Counted from the first letter of the stretch, positions 34,047 to 46,313 are shown. The stretch is DNA of 64,000 bases from Bin5 sp965261695 (GCA_965261695.1 OZ253474.1:1612001-1676000), one strand, 5' to 3'. The notes: generated by a model from the letters alone, not told the origin. Numbers and translations are program-made.

Positions 34047-34817
34047 ATGGAAGAGATGGAACGGCTGGCGGCGCAGGCCGCCGAACATTTCAGCGCGGCC
34101 TCTGCGGTTGTCTGTCTGACGGGGGCCGGGGTAAGCGCAGAATCGGGCGTGCCGACATTTCGCGATGCCCAGAGCGGGCTGTGGAGCCGGTTCGACGCGG
34201 CGGAGTTGGCCTCGCCGCAGGGCTTTGAACGGGACCCGGGGCTGGTCTGGCGCTGGTATATGTGGCGGCTGGAGCTGCTGGAGGCGGCCTCGCCCAATCC
34301 GGGGCACACCGCTCTGGCCCAGCTTGGCCTTCTATGCGAAAGGTTCGTTCTCGTGACGCAGAATGTGGACGATCTGCACGAGCAGGCCGGCAGCGTCGAC
34401 GTTGTTCACCTGCATGGCAGCCTGCTCAGGTTTCGCTGCCGGTCATGCGCGCAGCCGCACCACCTGACGGAGGCGCAGCGCGGCGCGGAGGAACCGCCCG
34501 CCTGCGGCGTCTGCGGGGACCTGGTGCGGCCGGATGTGGTGTGGTTCGGCGAGAGCCTGCCAGGGCAGGCTTTAGAGCGCGCCGCGGAAGCGGCGCACAC
34601 CTGCGATCTGATGCTGGTCGGGGGCACGAGCGGGCTGGTTTACCCGGCGGCGCAGTTGCCACTGATCGCGAGGCAGGCAGGCGCAGCCGTCATTGACATC
34701 AACGTTGAGCGCAGCGCCATCTCGGCCGTCGCCGATCTGTTTCTGCAAGGGAAAAGCGGGGAAATTTTGCCGAAGCTGGCGCGCGCTGTGGCCGGCCAAC
34801 GGGCGCGTCTTGTTTGA
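34047..34817 (+). CDS. Sir2-family NAD-dependent protein deacylase
   Basis: 256 residues from ATG 34047; an in-frame TTG at 34032 adds five residues. GAGVSAESGVPTFRD is the NAD-binding loop, VTQNVDDLHEQAG and HLHGS (catalytic His) the active site, and CRSC ... CGVC the structural zinc site; VWFGESLP is the substrate cleft. Class III-type features suggest deacetylation or desuccinylation of lysines with NAD+. It lies 45 bases after apgM and probably shares its transcript. No cognate acetyltransferase is nearby. Confidence 0.92.
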   Translation: MEEMERLAAQAAEHFSAASAVVCLTGAGVSAESGVPTFRDAQSGLWSRFDAAELASPQGFERDPGLVWRWYMWRLELLEAASPNPGHTALAQLGLLCERFVLVTQNVDDLHEQAGSVDVVHLHGSLLRFRCRSCAQPHHLTEAQRGAEEPPACGVCGDLVRPDVVWFGESLPGQALERAAEAAHTCDLMLVGGTSGLVYPAAQLPLIARQAGAAVIDINVERSAISAVADLFLQGKSGEILPKLARAVAGQRARLV

Positions 34818-34983
34818 AATGGTGATGGGAGTGAAAGCGCTGCGCATCTTGCTCCTCAATTCTCGCATTAGGCGCGTGCCGGAGATGCGGTTTGTTGTTG
34901 GTCGCCGTCAGACGTGCGAAGTCATGGGCACAGGTGTCATCATGCGCACTAGTCGTAGATAACACATAAGCGAGGAGCGACTG

Positions 34984-35127
34984 ATGGAAACAGTTTTTGC
35001 GGCGGTTGTTGGCATCCTGGTAGGAGGCGCGGCCTGCTGGCTGGTGATCGACATTTTTCGGCAACGCGTCATCGGCGTGTCTTTATGCCTTGCTTCCGAA
35101 AAATGCGCGGCGCCTGTGGTGCATTAG
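34984..35127 (+). CDS. Possible 47-residue single-TM protein
   Basis: ATG 34984 follows GAGGAGCG at good spacing and reads a single hydrophobic helix (VFAAVVGILVGGAACWLVI) then a basic patch (RQR), an inner-membrane small-protein profile. It also resembles the N-terminal anchor of RNase Y, but the long coiled coil and KH domain are absent. It stops at TAG 35125-35127, about 90 bases before the vWA gene. Nothing else is seen between 34818 and 35220. Confidence 0.35.
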   Translation: METVFAAVVGILVGGAACWLVIDIFRQRVIGVSLCLASEKCAAPVVH

Positions 35128-35220
35128 CGGTTCTTGCAGGTGAAAGGAAATTATCCCCATTTCATGTCTGCCATCATCTCTCGACAAGCGGGGCAAACCT
35201 CAACGTAAAGGAGAGAAAAG

Positions 35221-36921
35221 ATGCAACGCAGAACCGCCAAATTGAGCGGAAGGATACCCGCCAGCCGCGTTAGCGGTTTGATGAATCTAAAGCGCACGGG
35301 GCGCGGCCTGCTGCCTGCGCTGCTGTTGCTGCTCCTGGTCGGTTGCGCGCCTGTGGCGGCGCCGTCGAGGGGGCAAGCATTGGAGGCGTACGCGGCGCCG
35401 ATGGAGGAGGCAGCAGCGGAGAACGCGGCGCCGAGAAAGCAGGCGGCTGTGAGTTCGTCCTCGTCGAGTTCACAGTCAAGCTCAAGCCGCCCTGCGGCCG
35501 AGTCAGGACGCCAAAACCGCCGCGGCCGCCAGCCTGACGCGCAGCTGCCGCCGGTGGTGCCGACAAGCCTTGAGACGACTTCCACATTCGGCCTTGACGC
35601 CGACGACGCCTCCTGGCGCCGATCGCTCGCGCTCGCCCGCCTGGGCTACATCCTGGAGCCGGACGACGTGCGCGTCGAGGAGTGGCTCAACGCGCTGCGC
35701 TGGGACTACCCGCAGCCCGAAGGGGAGGAAACGTTCAATCTTGAGCTGACGATCACGACCGATCCGCTCGACCCGGACACCTGGCTGGCGCTGATGGGCC
35801 TCAGCGCAGCCGCGCCGCCGGAACAGCCGCCCTCCCGCCATATTGCGGTGGTGCTGGACGCATCCGGCTCGATGGGGGAGGACAACAAGCTGGATACGGC
35901 GCGCACGCTGGTTGAGGCGCTGATCGACAACCTTGGCGAGAATGATCGCATCTCGTTGGTGCAGTTCTCGTCGCTTGTTCTGGGCGAGTACACGGTGCGG
36001 CACGCGGCCGCGGACGACCCGGCGCTGGAAGACTCGCTGCGCAGCTTCCGCCCCAATCAGAGCACCAATGCCCAGGCCGGTCTGCGCGCAGGCTATGAGC
36101 TGGCGCTGGAGGCCAGACGGCTGGATGAGGACGCGCTGCACTACGTCTTCTTCATCAGCGACGGCGTGGCCAACGTGGGCGACACGCGCGCCGAGGCGAT
36201 CATCGACTCTTTGGGTGGGCAGCGCGCCGAGGCCAACCCGATCCGCCTGGTCGCGGTGGGCGTGGGCATCCAGAACTATAACGACGACCTTTTGGAGCAG
36301 GTGAGCAACGACGGCGACGGCTGGTACAGGTATGTCTACTCACCCGAGGAGGCGCGCGGCCTGATGTCGGCAGGCTCGTTTGAACAGCTCTTCACCCCGG
36401 CTGCCGACGAAGCGCGCGCCCAGGTTTCATGGGACGCGTCCACGGTCGAAGAGTGGCGCCTGGTCGGCTATCTGAACCGCGCGACCTCGAATGAGTCGTT
36501 TGAGGACGACGAAGAGGATTTTGCCGAGTTGCACGTGGGGCAGGAGAACACGGTCGTCTACCGGCTGAAACCGCGCGCCGACGCGGAAGGGCCGCTGGGG
36601 ACGCTGGCGCTGCGCTGGCATCATCCGGGCACGGGCGAGCCGCAGACGCAGGAGTGGACGCTGAGTACCGAAAGCCCGACCGCCTGGGAGGATGTTGCGC
36701 CGATCCGCCGCCTGGCGCTGCTGGTGGCGCTGGCCGGTGAGAACTCGGCCGAGCGCCTGGAAGACGCGCAGGGCCGCCGCGGGACGCTGGAACAGGAGTT
36801 TGCGCTGCTGGGCGACCTCACCGGGACGCGGCAGGGGCAGGAGTTCAGCGAAATTCTGGCCGCGTCGCTGCCGGAGCCGCCGGCCTGGTTCGAGCAGGGC
36901 CAGTCGACGCGCGATGAGTGA
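35221..36921 (+). CDS. von Willebrand factor A (YfbK-like) lipoprotein
   Basis: 566 residues; AAGGAGAG precedes ATG 35221. A hydrophobic stretch and lipobox LLVGC put the lipidated Cys at residue 42. A Ser-rich linker (SSSSSSQSSSS) follows. The YfbK-type N-terminal domain (STFGLDADDASW) leads into the vWA fold with a perfect MIDAS DASGSM at 213-218, and the C-terminal DUF3520-like part (LALRWHHPGTGEPQ) closes it. Such proteins bind partner proteins through a metal-dependent surface at the cell envelope. Terminator at 36999-37030 follows; the caspase-like gene lies next on the same strand. Confidence 0.88.
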   Translation: MQRRTAKLSGRIPASRVSGLMNLKRTGRGLLPALLLLLLVGCAPVAAPSRGQALEAYAAPMEEAAAENAAPRKQAAVSSSSSSSQSSSSRPAAESGRQNRRGRQPDAQLPPVVPTSLETTSTFGLDADDASWRRSLALARLGYILEPDDVRVEEWLNALRWDYPQPEGEETFNLELTITTDPLDPDTWLALMGLSAAAPPEQPPSRHIAVVLDASGSMGEDNKLDTARTLVEALIDNLGENDRISLVQFSSLVLGEYTVRHAAADDPALEDSLRSFRPNQSTNAQAGLRAGYELALEARRLDEDALHYVFFISDGVANVGDTRAEAIIDSLGGQRAEANPIRLVAVGVGIQNYNDDLLEQVSNDGDGWYRYVYSPEEARGLMSAGSFEQLFTPAADEARAQVSWDASTVEEWRLVGYLNRATSNESFEDDEEDFAELHVGQENTVVYRLKPRADAEGPLGTLALRWHHPGTGEPQTQEWTLSTESPTAWEDVAPIRRLALLVALAGENSAERLEDAQGRRGTLEQEFALLGDLTGTRQGQEFSEILAASLPEPPAWFEQGQSTRDE

Positions 36922-36997
36922 GGTTGGCGCACATAGGACGAAGTGAGGGGGCCTGGTCTTCGGTTCCGAAAGGACAGGGGCCAACGTCCTCGATATG

Positions 36998-37030
36998 AGG
37001 AGAGAGGCGCAAGTTTTCCTCTCTCCTTTT
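36998..37030 (+). terminator. Rho-independent terminator of the vWA gene
   Basis: GGAGAGAGG (36999-37007) pairs perfectly with CCTCTCTCC (37018-37026) around a 10-base loop, followed by TTTT. One more A-T pair extends the stem. It lies 75 bases after the vWA stop. Confidence 0.85.
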
Positions 37031-37145
37031 CACCCACTCCTCAGTTTTTCCTCTTTTCTCCATTCCCCTCCCAAATGCCGGTCCGCCGAAAACAGGACAG
37101 TTTTTCTCTTGCGATTTGCGGTTATTGTTTGCGCCGCCAATGTGC

Positions 37146-37151
37146 TATGAT
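37146..37151 (+). promoter_or_regulatory. Probable -10 box for the caspase-like gene
   Basis: TATGAT lies 77 bases upstream of ATG 37228 in an AT-rich patch; a matching -35 at ideal spacing is weak (TTGTTT, 15 bases). With the terminator before it, this suggests the caspase gene is transcribed independently of the vWA gene. Confidence 0.35.
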
Positions 37152-37227
37152 CGCTCTATTTCCCGTAACACACCGGTATTGAATTCGCGAATCGACAGCG
37201 CGTTTCATTTGCTTCTGAGGATGGTCA

Positions 37228-40200
37228 ATGATCTCTCCACGTCTTTTTGCAGTGGTCGTCGGCATCAACCACTACGCGAGCGGGGTAATCTCCGATCTGG
37301 GCGGCTGCGCCAACGATGCAAGAGCGGTCTACGGATTCCTGACGCAGCGGCTCGGCGTGCCGACCGAGGACATCCGGCTGCTGACTTCCACGGGCGTGGA
37401 ACCGGAAGACAGGCTGCCCTCGCGTCACAACATCATCGACGGCTGGCGCTGGCTGATCGACCAGGCTGAAAGCGGAGACCAGCTGTTTTTTCATTTCAGC
37501 GGGCACGGCTCGCAGACCATCTCCATCGACCGCAATGAACCGGACGGCTACGACGAGACGCTCGTGCCCTGCGACAGCCGCACAGACGACGAAAGCGGCA
37601 GCCCCGTATATGACATTCTGGACAAAGAGCTGGCTGCGCTGATCGCACTGGCAGAGGCCAAGGGCGCGCTGGTGACGGTCGTGCTGGACTGCTGCCATTC
37701 CGGTTCGGGCACACGCGCGCTGGTGCCCGTGCGCCGGACCGCCGCCGACCGCCGCATGCGCCCGGCGGCGACACTACTGCCCGAAATCAGCCGCACGCAA
37801 TCGGTGATTGGCCGCCACGCGCACAAACCGGTTAGTGCGGCCCACTGGTCTCGGAAGTTCGGCAACGAGCATGTGCTGATGTCCGGCTGCCGCGACGAGG
37901 AGATGAGCCACGAATACCGCTCGCCGACCAACGGCGCCTGGTACGGGGCGATGACCTTTTTCCTGCTGCAAAAACTGCAGGGCTTGCGCCCGGACATGAC
38001 CTGGCGGGAGGTCCACGACGCGGTGCAGACCCATGTCCACAACGTCTACAGCCGCCAGCTCCCCCAGTTGGAAGGCCCCGGCAACCGCGCCGTCTTCGGT
38101 GATCTGGCGCCGCACGCGGGCTCCTATCTGAACGTCATCGACGCCAAGGAGGCAGGGGACACGGGCAATGACGTGGTCATCCGCATCGGTGGCGGCGCGG
38201 CGGTCGGCCTTACGCCGGGCAGCCAGGTGGAACTGTATGCGGCCGGCAGCGGCGCGCTGGACGGGCGGGAACTTGGCAGCGGCGAGGTGTTCGAATCGCG
38301 GGTCGACTCCTCCTATGCGCTGATCAAGCGCGTGCGCCACAGCGATTTAAGCCTGCCGGCCAGAGTGAAGGTAACGGCCTACGGCTACGAAAGGCTGATG
38401 TACGAAGTGTCATGCGCGGACCCGTTTCTGCTGGCGGAGTTGACGACGGCGCCTTCCTCTCCGTTCCTGCACGCCGTGGGGCGCAGCAGCCCATTCAGCC
38501 GATTCCATGTCACGGTACAGGATGAAGCCTACGTCATTCAGGACGGCAGCGGCACGCAGATTGTGCACGACAGGCCGCCCCGCACCCAAGCCGGCGCGGC
38601 CCAAACCGCCGCCTACCTGCATCATCTGGCGACCTTCAACAATGTGCGCGGTCTGCGCAATCCCACGCCAATGGCGCTGATGGAAGATGCGCTGAGCATC
38701 GAAGCCCAGACATACACGCGCGCCAGTTTCACCGCGCCCAAAGACGGCGAGCCGCTGGCCCAGGACGGTGCGCTGCCACCGGGGCGCAAACTATGGTTCA
38801 CAGTGCGCAACAACAGCGGTGAAAACCTGTATGTGACGGTCTTCAGCTTGTCTGCCGATTTCGGTATCCGGCGCATGTACCCGGAGCGGGCACCCTATCA
38901 ACTGGTTGCGCCGGGCAAGGAGTTTTTCGTCAACAACATCGAGCCGCTGGTGGAGGACCCAGGCGCCGAATCCGCCACGGAGATCCTGAAGGTTTTCGCC
39001 ACGCGCGTCCCCACCTCCTTTGACGTGCTGGAGATGCCGAGTCTGAACGAGCCGGGCGGATCCGAACAGACGCGGGCCTTTGGCCCTCTGGCCGAGCTGA
39101 TGAACGGCATCCGCTACGACGGCCCCCGCGTCCGCAATCTGATGGTGCAACGGGACGATACGCATGATCGTTGGATAACCAAGCAGGTGACGGTTACAGC
39201 CCAAAGAAGGCGGGAGAGTTTCGTGCTGCCGCAAGGCGCAGAGACGATCAGAGTGGGAACGGACCTGGACATCACGCTGGAAATACCGGCGGGACTGGGC
39301 GGCAAGCTGTTTATCACCAGCCTGAATCACTTCGCCTGGGATGCGGACGATCCGATTTCATTGCCGCCGGGGCTGAACAATCCGGAGGCAGCCGAATTCT
39401 TCCAGCCGCTCTCCTTTTCGCACAACCCCGGGGCCGTCGGCGCATCGCCGGGCGTACTGGTGCTGGATACCAAGGCGAAACAGCTTGCGGCGATCAGCGC
39501 GGATACGCCGTTGCGGATTGAGCTGAGCGTAGAAAATGATCCGACGATAGCGGGGATTGTGCCGGTCGCTTTCGATGGCGAGTACTACTACATTGTCGGC
39601 CATCCGGCAGAGGCCAAGACGGCCTCCGCGCCGCAGCTGGGCGCAATCCAACCTGGACAGTATGCGAACAGGCGCCGGATGGCGGTGGAGATCACCCATC
39701 TGCCGGCGCCCGAAATAAGCGAGAGCGGCGGGACTGCGGCGAAAAAGATCACCGGTTGGCGTCTCGGCAGGATGGTGCGGCGGCTGGTCGGCGGCTTCCA
39801 GGAAGAGTGGCGGCGGGCTGAGTCAGCGGTAGACAAGGCCCCGGGGGTGGACGACGAGGTCACCGAGGCGGAACCGCCTGTGCGAGACACGAGACATGCG
39901 GTGCGGGTGCTGTTTTACAAGCTTTTGCATCAGAAGCTGCCGCCGGACCTTGGCGTGCGCAAAGTGAGTTGCGAGACGGGGGGCACTCCGATCTATTCGA
40001 AGGTGACGGCGGAGGATGTGTCCAAGGCGCGCCGCGTTCTGCTCATCACGCACGGCTTTGGCAGCAGCACCGAAAAACTGGTGCAGAGGGCGCTGCCTAA
40101 CCTGATGGAGTTGGACGACTACGACCTGGCGCTGTCATACGACTTTGAGACGATCAACACCGGCATCCGCGAGAGCGGTCTGCTGATGACGGTGCAACTG

Positions 40201-40824
40201 CGGCGTCTCGGCTTTGGCTCCGAGAATGGGCCGCCGCTTGACATCTTCTGCCACAGCATGGGCACACAGGTGGCCCGCGTTTGCGTAGAGATGGAGAGCG
40301 GCCACCAGTTTGTGGACCGGGTATTTATGGTGGGCGCCCACAACACGGGCACCGCGCTGGCAGAGTCGCACCAGCTGATCCCGTGGCTGGCGACCATCAT
40401 ACTCAATCAGGCCGGGCTGTTGGAGTATGAACTGCTGGCGCAGCTACTGGCGCTTGGGATTTCAAACGTGATCACCGGTGTGAAGGATCTGGCGCCGAGC
40501 GCAGAGTTGTACGAGAAGCTCAACGACCCGCGCAATGAGGTGGATGTGAAATACTATGTTCAGATCGGCGTCAATGCCGAGATGGACGGCCGGGTGGACT
40601 GGCGCAAGCTCTTCTCGAAGACGGAGTTGACGCGCATTTTGGACAAGGGGTTGGACCAGGTTTTGGGACCGAACGATCTGCTGGTTGGGGTGGCGTCGGC
40701 GCGGGGGGTACGGGGCGGCAACTGGTCCGGCTTGCAGGTGGACGTGCTGGACTGCAATCACTTCGAGTATTTTTATGCTGAAGAGTCGCTCGAGGCGCTG
40801 CGCCGCCAATTTGAGCGCAGTTAA
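37228..40824 (+). CDS. Caspase-like (C14) and alpha/beta-hydrolase fusion protein
   Basis: 1198 residues. The N-terminal ~165 residues are a p20-type caspase/metacaspase: FAVVVGINHY, FFHFSGHGS (His93), YDETLVPCD and LDCCHSGSG (catalytic Cys156). Residues about 170-300 complete the caspase region. A middle beta-rich part includes a DUF4384-like stretch (KLWFTVRNNSGENLYV) near 510. The last ~280 residues are an alpha/beta hydrolase: oxyanion LLITHGFGSS, nucleophile elbow FCHSMGTQ with Ser1010, and a late NHFEYF with a candidate His near 1178. There is no signal peptide, so it should be cytoplasmic. The pairing of a protease with a lipase-like domain recalls abortive-infection effectors; substrate and trigger are unknown. 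The middle segments match nothing I can name. Confidence 0.88.
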   Translation: MISPRLFAVVVGINHYASGVISDLGGCANDARAVYGFLTQRLGVPTEDIRLLTSTGVEPEDRLPSRHNIIDGWRWLIDQAESGDQLFFHFSGHGSQTISIDRNEPDGYDETLVPCDSRTDDESGSPVYDILDKELAALIALAEAKGALVTVVLDCCHSGSGTRALVPVRRTAADRRMRPAATLLPEISRTQSVIGRHAHKPVSAAHWSRKFGNEHVLMSGCRDEEMSHEYRSPTNGAWYGAMTFFLLQKLQGLRPDMTWREVHDAVQTHVHNVYSRQLPQLEGPGNRAVFGDLAPHAGSYLNVIDAKEAGDTGNDVVIRIGGGAAVGLTPGSQVELYAAGSGALDGRELGSGEVFESRVDSSYALIKRVRHSDLSLPARVKVTAYGYERLMYEVSCADPFLLAELTTAPSSPFLHAVGRSSPFSRFHVTVQDEAYVIQDGSGTQIVHDRPPRTQAGAAQTAAYLHHLATFNNVRGLRNPTPMALMEDALSIEAQTYTRASFTAPKDGEPLAQDGALPPGRKLWFTVRNNSGENLYVTVFSLSADFGIRRMYPERAPYQLVAPGKEFFVNNIEPLVEDPGAESATEILKVFATRVPTSFDVLEMPSLNEPGGSEQTRAFGPLAELMNGIRYDGPRVRNLMVQRDDTHDRWITKQVTVTAQRRRESFVLPQGAETIRVGTDLDITLEIPAGLGGKLFITSLNHFAWDADDPISLPPGLNNPEAAEFFQPLSFSHNPGAVGASPGVLVLDTKAKQLAAISADTPLRIELSVENDPTIAGIVPVAFDGEYYYIVGHPAEAKTASAPQLGAIQPGQYANRRRMAVEITHLPAPEISESGGTAAKKITGWRLGRMVRRLVGGFQEEWRRAESAVDKAPGVDDEVTEAEPPVRDTRHAVRVLFYKLLHQKLPPDLGVRKVSCETGGTPIYSKVTAEDVSKARRVLLITHGFGSSTEKLVQRALPNLMELDDYDLALSYDFETINTGIRESGLLMTVQLRRLGFGSENGPPLDIFCHSMGTQVARVCVEMESGHQFVDRVFMVGAHNTGTALAESHQLIPWLATIILNQAGLLEYELLAQLLALGISNVITGVKDLAPSAELYEKLNDPRNEVDVKYYVQIGVNAEMDGRVDWRKLFSKTELTRILDKGLDQVLGPNDLLVGVASARGVRGGNWSGLQVDVLDCNHFEYFYAEESLEALRRQFERS

Positions 40825-40898
40825 GGGTGCGAAAGCTGGAGTCGCCGCGGCCGGCGCAAACCGGGCCGTCGGCTCAATTTGCGTGGACGCCGACGCGC

Positions 40899-42802
40899 TC
40901 AGGCTTGCTGGCGTTCGGACAGTTCGGCCCAACGCGCGAAGGCCGACTCCAGCGACATTTCGACCGCGTTCAGTTCGGATGAGAGGTTCTGCAACTTCTG
41001 ATAGTCGCTGCCGCTGTGGTTGATTCGCTGCTGTAGGCGCGCCTGCTCCTCTTCCCAGGCGGCGATCTCCGATTCCAGGCGCGCCAGTTCCCGATTTTCC
41101 TGCCAGGACAGCTTTTTGCGCGTCGCAACCGTGCGCGACGGCCCGCCTCCCTGCCCATTCGTGCCAGGCCGCGCCGGGCGCGAAGGTTTGGGCCGGTCGG
41201 CCTTTTCGTCCTGTGCGCGCAGCCGCCGGTATGTCGCGTAGGGGGCGGGATAGCGTTTGCCCAGGACACCGTCCTCGAAGGGCATGATGAAATCAACGGT
41301 GCGATCGAGGAAGTAACGGTCGTGGCTGGCGACGATCAGGCAGCCGCTGAACGCGTCCAGAAACTCCTCCAGCACGGTCAATGTCTGCACGTCGAGGTCG
41401 TTGGTCGGCTCGTCCAGGAGCAGCACATTGGGCTGGTGGATCAGGGTGCGCAGGAGATAGAGACGGCGGCGCTCGCCTCCGCTGAGGCTGCCGATGCGCC
41501 CCCACTGCGTCTTGCGCGGGAAGAGAAACCACTCCAACATCTGGGCGGCCTCCACGCGGCTGCCGTCCTGCGCCTGAATCAGCGACGACTCCTCTTCGAT
41601 GAACTCGATCAGGCGCTGCGAGTCGTGCAGGCCGCTCGTCAACTGGTCGTAGTAACCGAGCCGCACCGTCCTGCCCCAGTTGATCTGCCCTGCGTCGGCC
41701 TCGACTTTGCCGGCCAGCAGGTCAAGAAACGTGCTCTTGCCGGCGGCGTTGGGACCGAGGAGACCGATGCGATCACCCGGCTCAAGCGACAAGTCGATCT
41801 CCTTCACCACAGCCGCGCCGGCGTAAGTTTTGGTCAGCCCGCGCGTTGTGAGGACGGTATTGCCCAGCCGGCGGGTTGCCAGGGCCATCACCACGCGATC
41901 GGTGTCGGAGTCGTAGTTGATGCGCTGGAGTTCGGCAACGCGTTGCCCGCGCGCCTTCTGCTTTGTGCCGCGGGCCATCGGCGTTCGCCGTATCCACTCC
42001 AGTTCGCGTTTGAGGAGCTTCTGTCGCTGGCGCTCAGCCACGGCCAAGCGGTCGTGGCGCAGCTGGCGCAGTTCCAGATAGCTGGTGTAGTTGCCGACGT
42101 AGGAGACGAGTTGCCGCCTGTCCAGTTCGACGATGCGATCGACCACGTTGTCGAGGAAATGGCGGTCATGGGTAACCATCAGCAGTGCGCCGGGCGCGGC
42201 GGTCAGGTAGGCCTCCAGCCACTCGATCGTCTCGATGTCGATATGATTGGTCGGCTCATCGAGGATCAGCAGATCGGCCCGGTCGATCAAGGCCCGCGCG
42301 AGGGCCACGCGCTTGCGCTGCCCGCCGCTGAGGGCGCCGACGCGGGCGTCGAAGTCGCTGATCCCCAGTTTTGTGAGGATTGATTTGGCGTTGGCGGCCG
42401 CGGCCCAGCCGCCGCTGCGCTCCATCTCCTCGGAGCGTTGCAGCAGCCGTTGCTGCAGGGCGGGGTTGGCCGGGTCATGTTCCAGCCGTTGGCCGGCGCT
42501 TTCGTATTCCCGCAACAGGCGCATCTGCGGTGAACTGCTGCGAAAGAGTTGGTCGAGGACCGTCGCCTCCTCATCCAGTTGCGGCTCCTGATGCACCATT
42601 TCGACACGCACGCCGCCCCAGACGGTCACATGGCCGCTGTCGGGCGCTTCCTGACCGGCGATGATGCGCAGCAGAGTGGTCTTGCCGCTGCCGTTGACGC
42701 CGAGGAAACCGATGCGTTCACCGGTATTGATGGAGAGGTTGGCAGCATCCAGCAGCAGCCGTTCGGAGAACTGCTTGGAGACATTTTCGAGGGCGAGGAG
42801 GT

Positions 42803-42806
<4 letters not shown>
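40899..42806 (-). CDS. ABC-F family ATPase (Uup-like)
   Basis: 635 residues with two nucleotide-binding domains: GVNGSGKTT and GPNAAGKST Walker A, two LSGGxxxR signatures, DEPTNHID and DEPTNDLD Walker B, and no membrane segments. A charged linker joins them and a C-terminal coiled-coil tail (LARLESEIAAWEEEQARLQQR) follows, as in Uup. ABC-F proteins act at the ribosome E site or in related quality control. The start overlaps the upstream acyl-CoA synthetase stop by four bases. It converges with the caspase gene; the 74 bases between show no clear terminator. Confidence 0.92.
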
Positions 42807-44776
<1,970 letters not shown>

Positions 44777-45645
44777 GGTAAATTGTGAACTGGGTATGGT
44801 TTAGCGCCAGCACAGACTCGCTCCAGGCAATTATACGCGGTGAATGCGTTAAATGGAAACGAGCTGACCTGTCAGGGGTGCATGCCAGATTATTGTGTGT
44901 CAAGTAAAGCCAAGAGGTTGAAGCAGCTGAGGCAACGTTTGATTGCGCAGAGTCGTGAGGAGTGCGAGCATCGCTTGCGCGCCCTGACTTGACCGGCGAA
45001 TGCCAGTTTATTTGAACCGTTGCTGAACGACCTGTTGCAGGCCGATTCGACTGCGCCGCCGCCGATTCGACTTCATCTCCTGCCCACAGTGCGGACAGAC
45101 TGGCTCGGCCTAGCTCCCATCTCCATGTTGCAACAGCAGTTCCCCTGTCAGCTCGCCTTTCAACTCCCGCCGTCGCAGCGCCGCCTTGCCTGCTATCTCA
45201 GCAAATGTCGGCTGCGGATGCCCTTCCCCCAACGCACATATCTCGTCAACCATCTCCTCGGGCCGCGCGCACATATTTTGCCTTCGGCTCTTCCCGTTTG
45301 ATGGCGGGCCCCCTTTGCACTTCTCAACCCCTACTCCTCGTCCAGCCCCCTTTCATCCTCAAGAAAACAGGGATGCACTCATGCAAGAGGAGCGCGCGTC
45401 AGCGTTGAGCAATCGGGCTGCGCTCTTCCCGCCGGCGCACCACGATTTAGAGCATCGCAGTCACTCTGAGTACTGAGAACGCACAAAACGCACAGATTGG
45501 CGTTCGTTTGAGACACTGTTGAAGTTCCGGTATCCGCGCCGCGCGCGGGTGAATCCAAGAATTGGGGCGGAATCTTGGCTGCGTCCGGGCTTATGGGCCG
45601 CTTGCAGGCGACGTGCGGGGCGCGCAGGTCAGGTGTGCCAGTGTA
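44777..45645. other. Long gene-poor stretch, no support for a gene
   Basis: No start of the AMP-ligase unit with clear promoter hexamers was found. Around 45070-45112 a short frame reads DFISCPQCGQTGSA with a CxxC, too little to name. Otherwise only small open frames without domains. Repeats begin near 45645. Confidence 0.5.
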
Positions 45646-45795
45646 GCAGTTACGAGCGTTTGCGAGCAGTTACGAGCGTTTGCGAGCGCGCCAGGTCGCG
45701 TTTAGTCGCGTTTAATCGCGCCAATTCTTTTTCGTGTTCGGGCACGTTTGGGCGTGTTCTGTCGTCATTTTTCGTCATTTTCCGTCCCAAAATGG
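45645..45795 (+). repeat. Phased 10-bp array before block B copy 2
   Basis: TTACGAGCG and TTTGCGAGC words alternate, then GTCGCGTTTAGTCGCGTTTA, CCAATTCTTTTTCG, GTGTTCGGGC-type words and TCGTCATTTT repeats, ended by CCCAAAATGGTTTTTTCGGG. Words keep close to ten bases, though less perfectly than near 22.4-22.85 kb. Confidence 0.75.
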
Positions 45796-46255
45796 TTTTT
45801 TTCGGGTATGGCGGGCAACGGGCGGTTGCGGCATTGGCGGGGCAGGGAGGGCAGCAATTCGCTGCGCATGGTTCCCGCGCCGGGGGCAGGATGTGCATCA
45901 TGTCATGATATTCGTTTCAAATTGGTTTGCAACTGGGGCAGGGCCGCGGCTGCGTTGGTTCGTTTTGCGAACAATTGTACTACAGAATCGGGGCGTTTGC
46001 AGTTGCTGGGAATCCCAGGGGGCATCTCAGTATGGGGGGGGTTCTGGCTTGCTCTGAAGGGGCAGGACTCTCAGCAGTTGTCCGGACTGCAGTTCATGCA
46101 GTTGATGCAGTTCGGATGATCGACACAGTTGACGGCGCCGGCTCAGGCGACGTCTTCATTCACGAGAAGCAGGCGAACTGCGGTTCGATTGTGCCCACAG
46201 GCAACCTGCATCGGTCACCGCTTGGACCAGTTCTTCGGCAGGCATGGGAACCGAA
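45796..46255 (+). repeat. Block B interspersed repeat, copy 2
   Basis: About 460 bases matching 22871-23325 in order and orientation, including TTCGGGTATGGCGGGCAACG, GGTTCCCGCGCCG and the ACAATTGTACTACAG core, ending with hairpin element copy 5. Confidence 0.75.
46073..46252 (+). repeat. Dispersed hairpin element, copy 5 (type B)
   Basis: GGACTGCAGTT on the left and AACTGCGGTTCG on the right pair partly; the core TTCATTCACGAGAAGCAGG and AGGCAACCTGCATCGGTCAC are as in other copies. A TTGGGATGCACCC motif follows at 46284. Confidence 0.8.
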
Positions 46256-46313
46256 CGCTATCGCTGGGACACGTTCGCCAAGATTGGGATGCACCCCCTG
46301 GCAGGGGCACGAG

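Noticed and set aside
45070..45112. CPQCG zinc-knuckle-like peptide
   Set aside because: Only about 15 residues with stops on both sides; not enough to call a transposase remnant.
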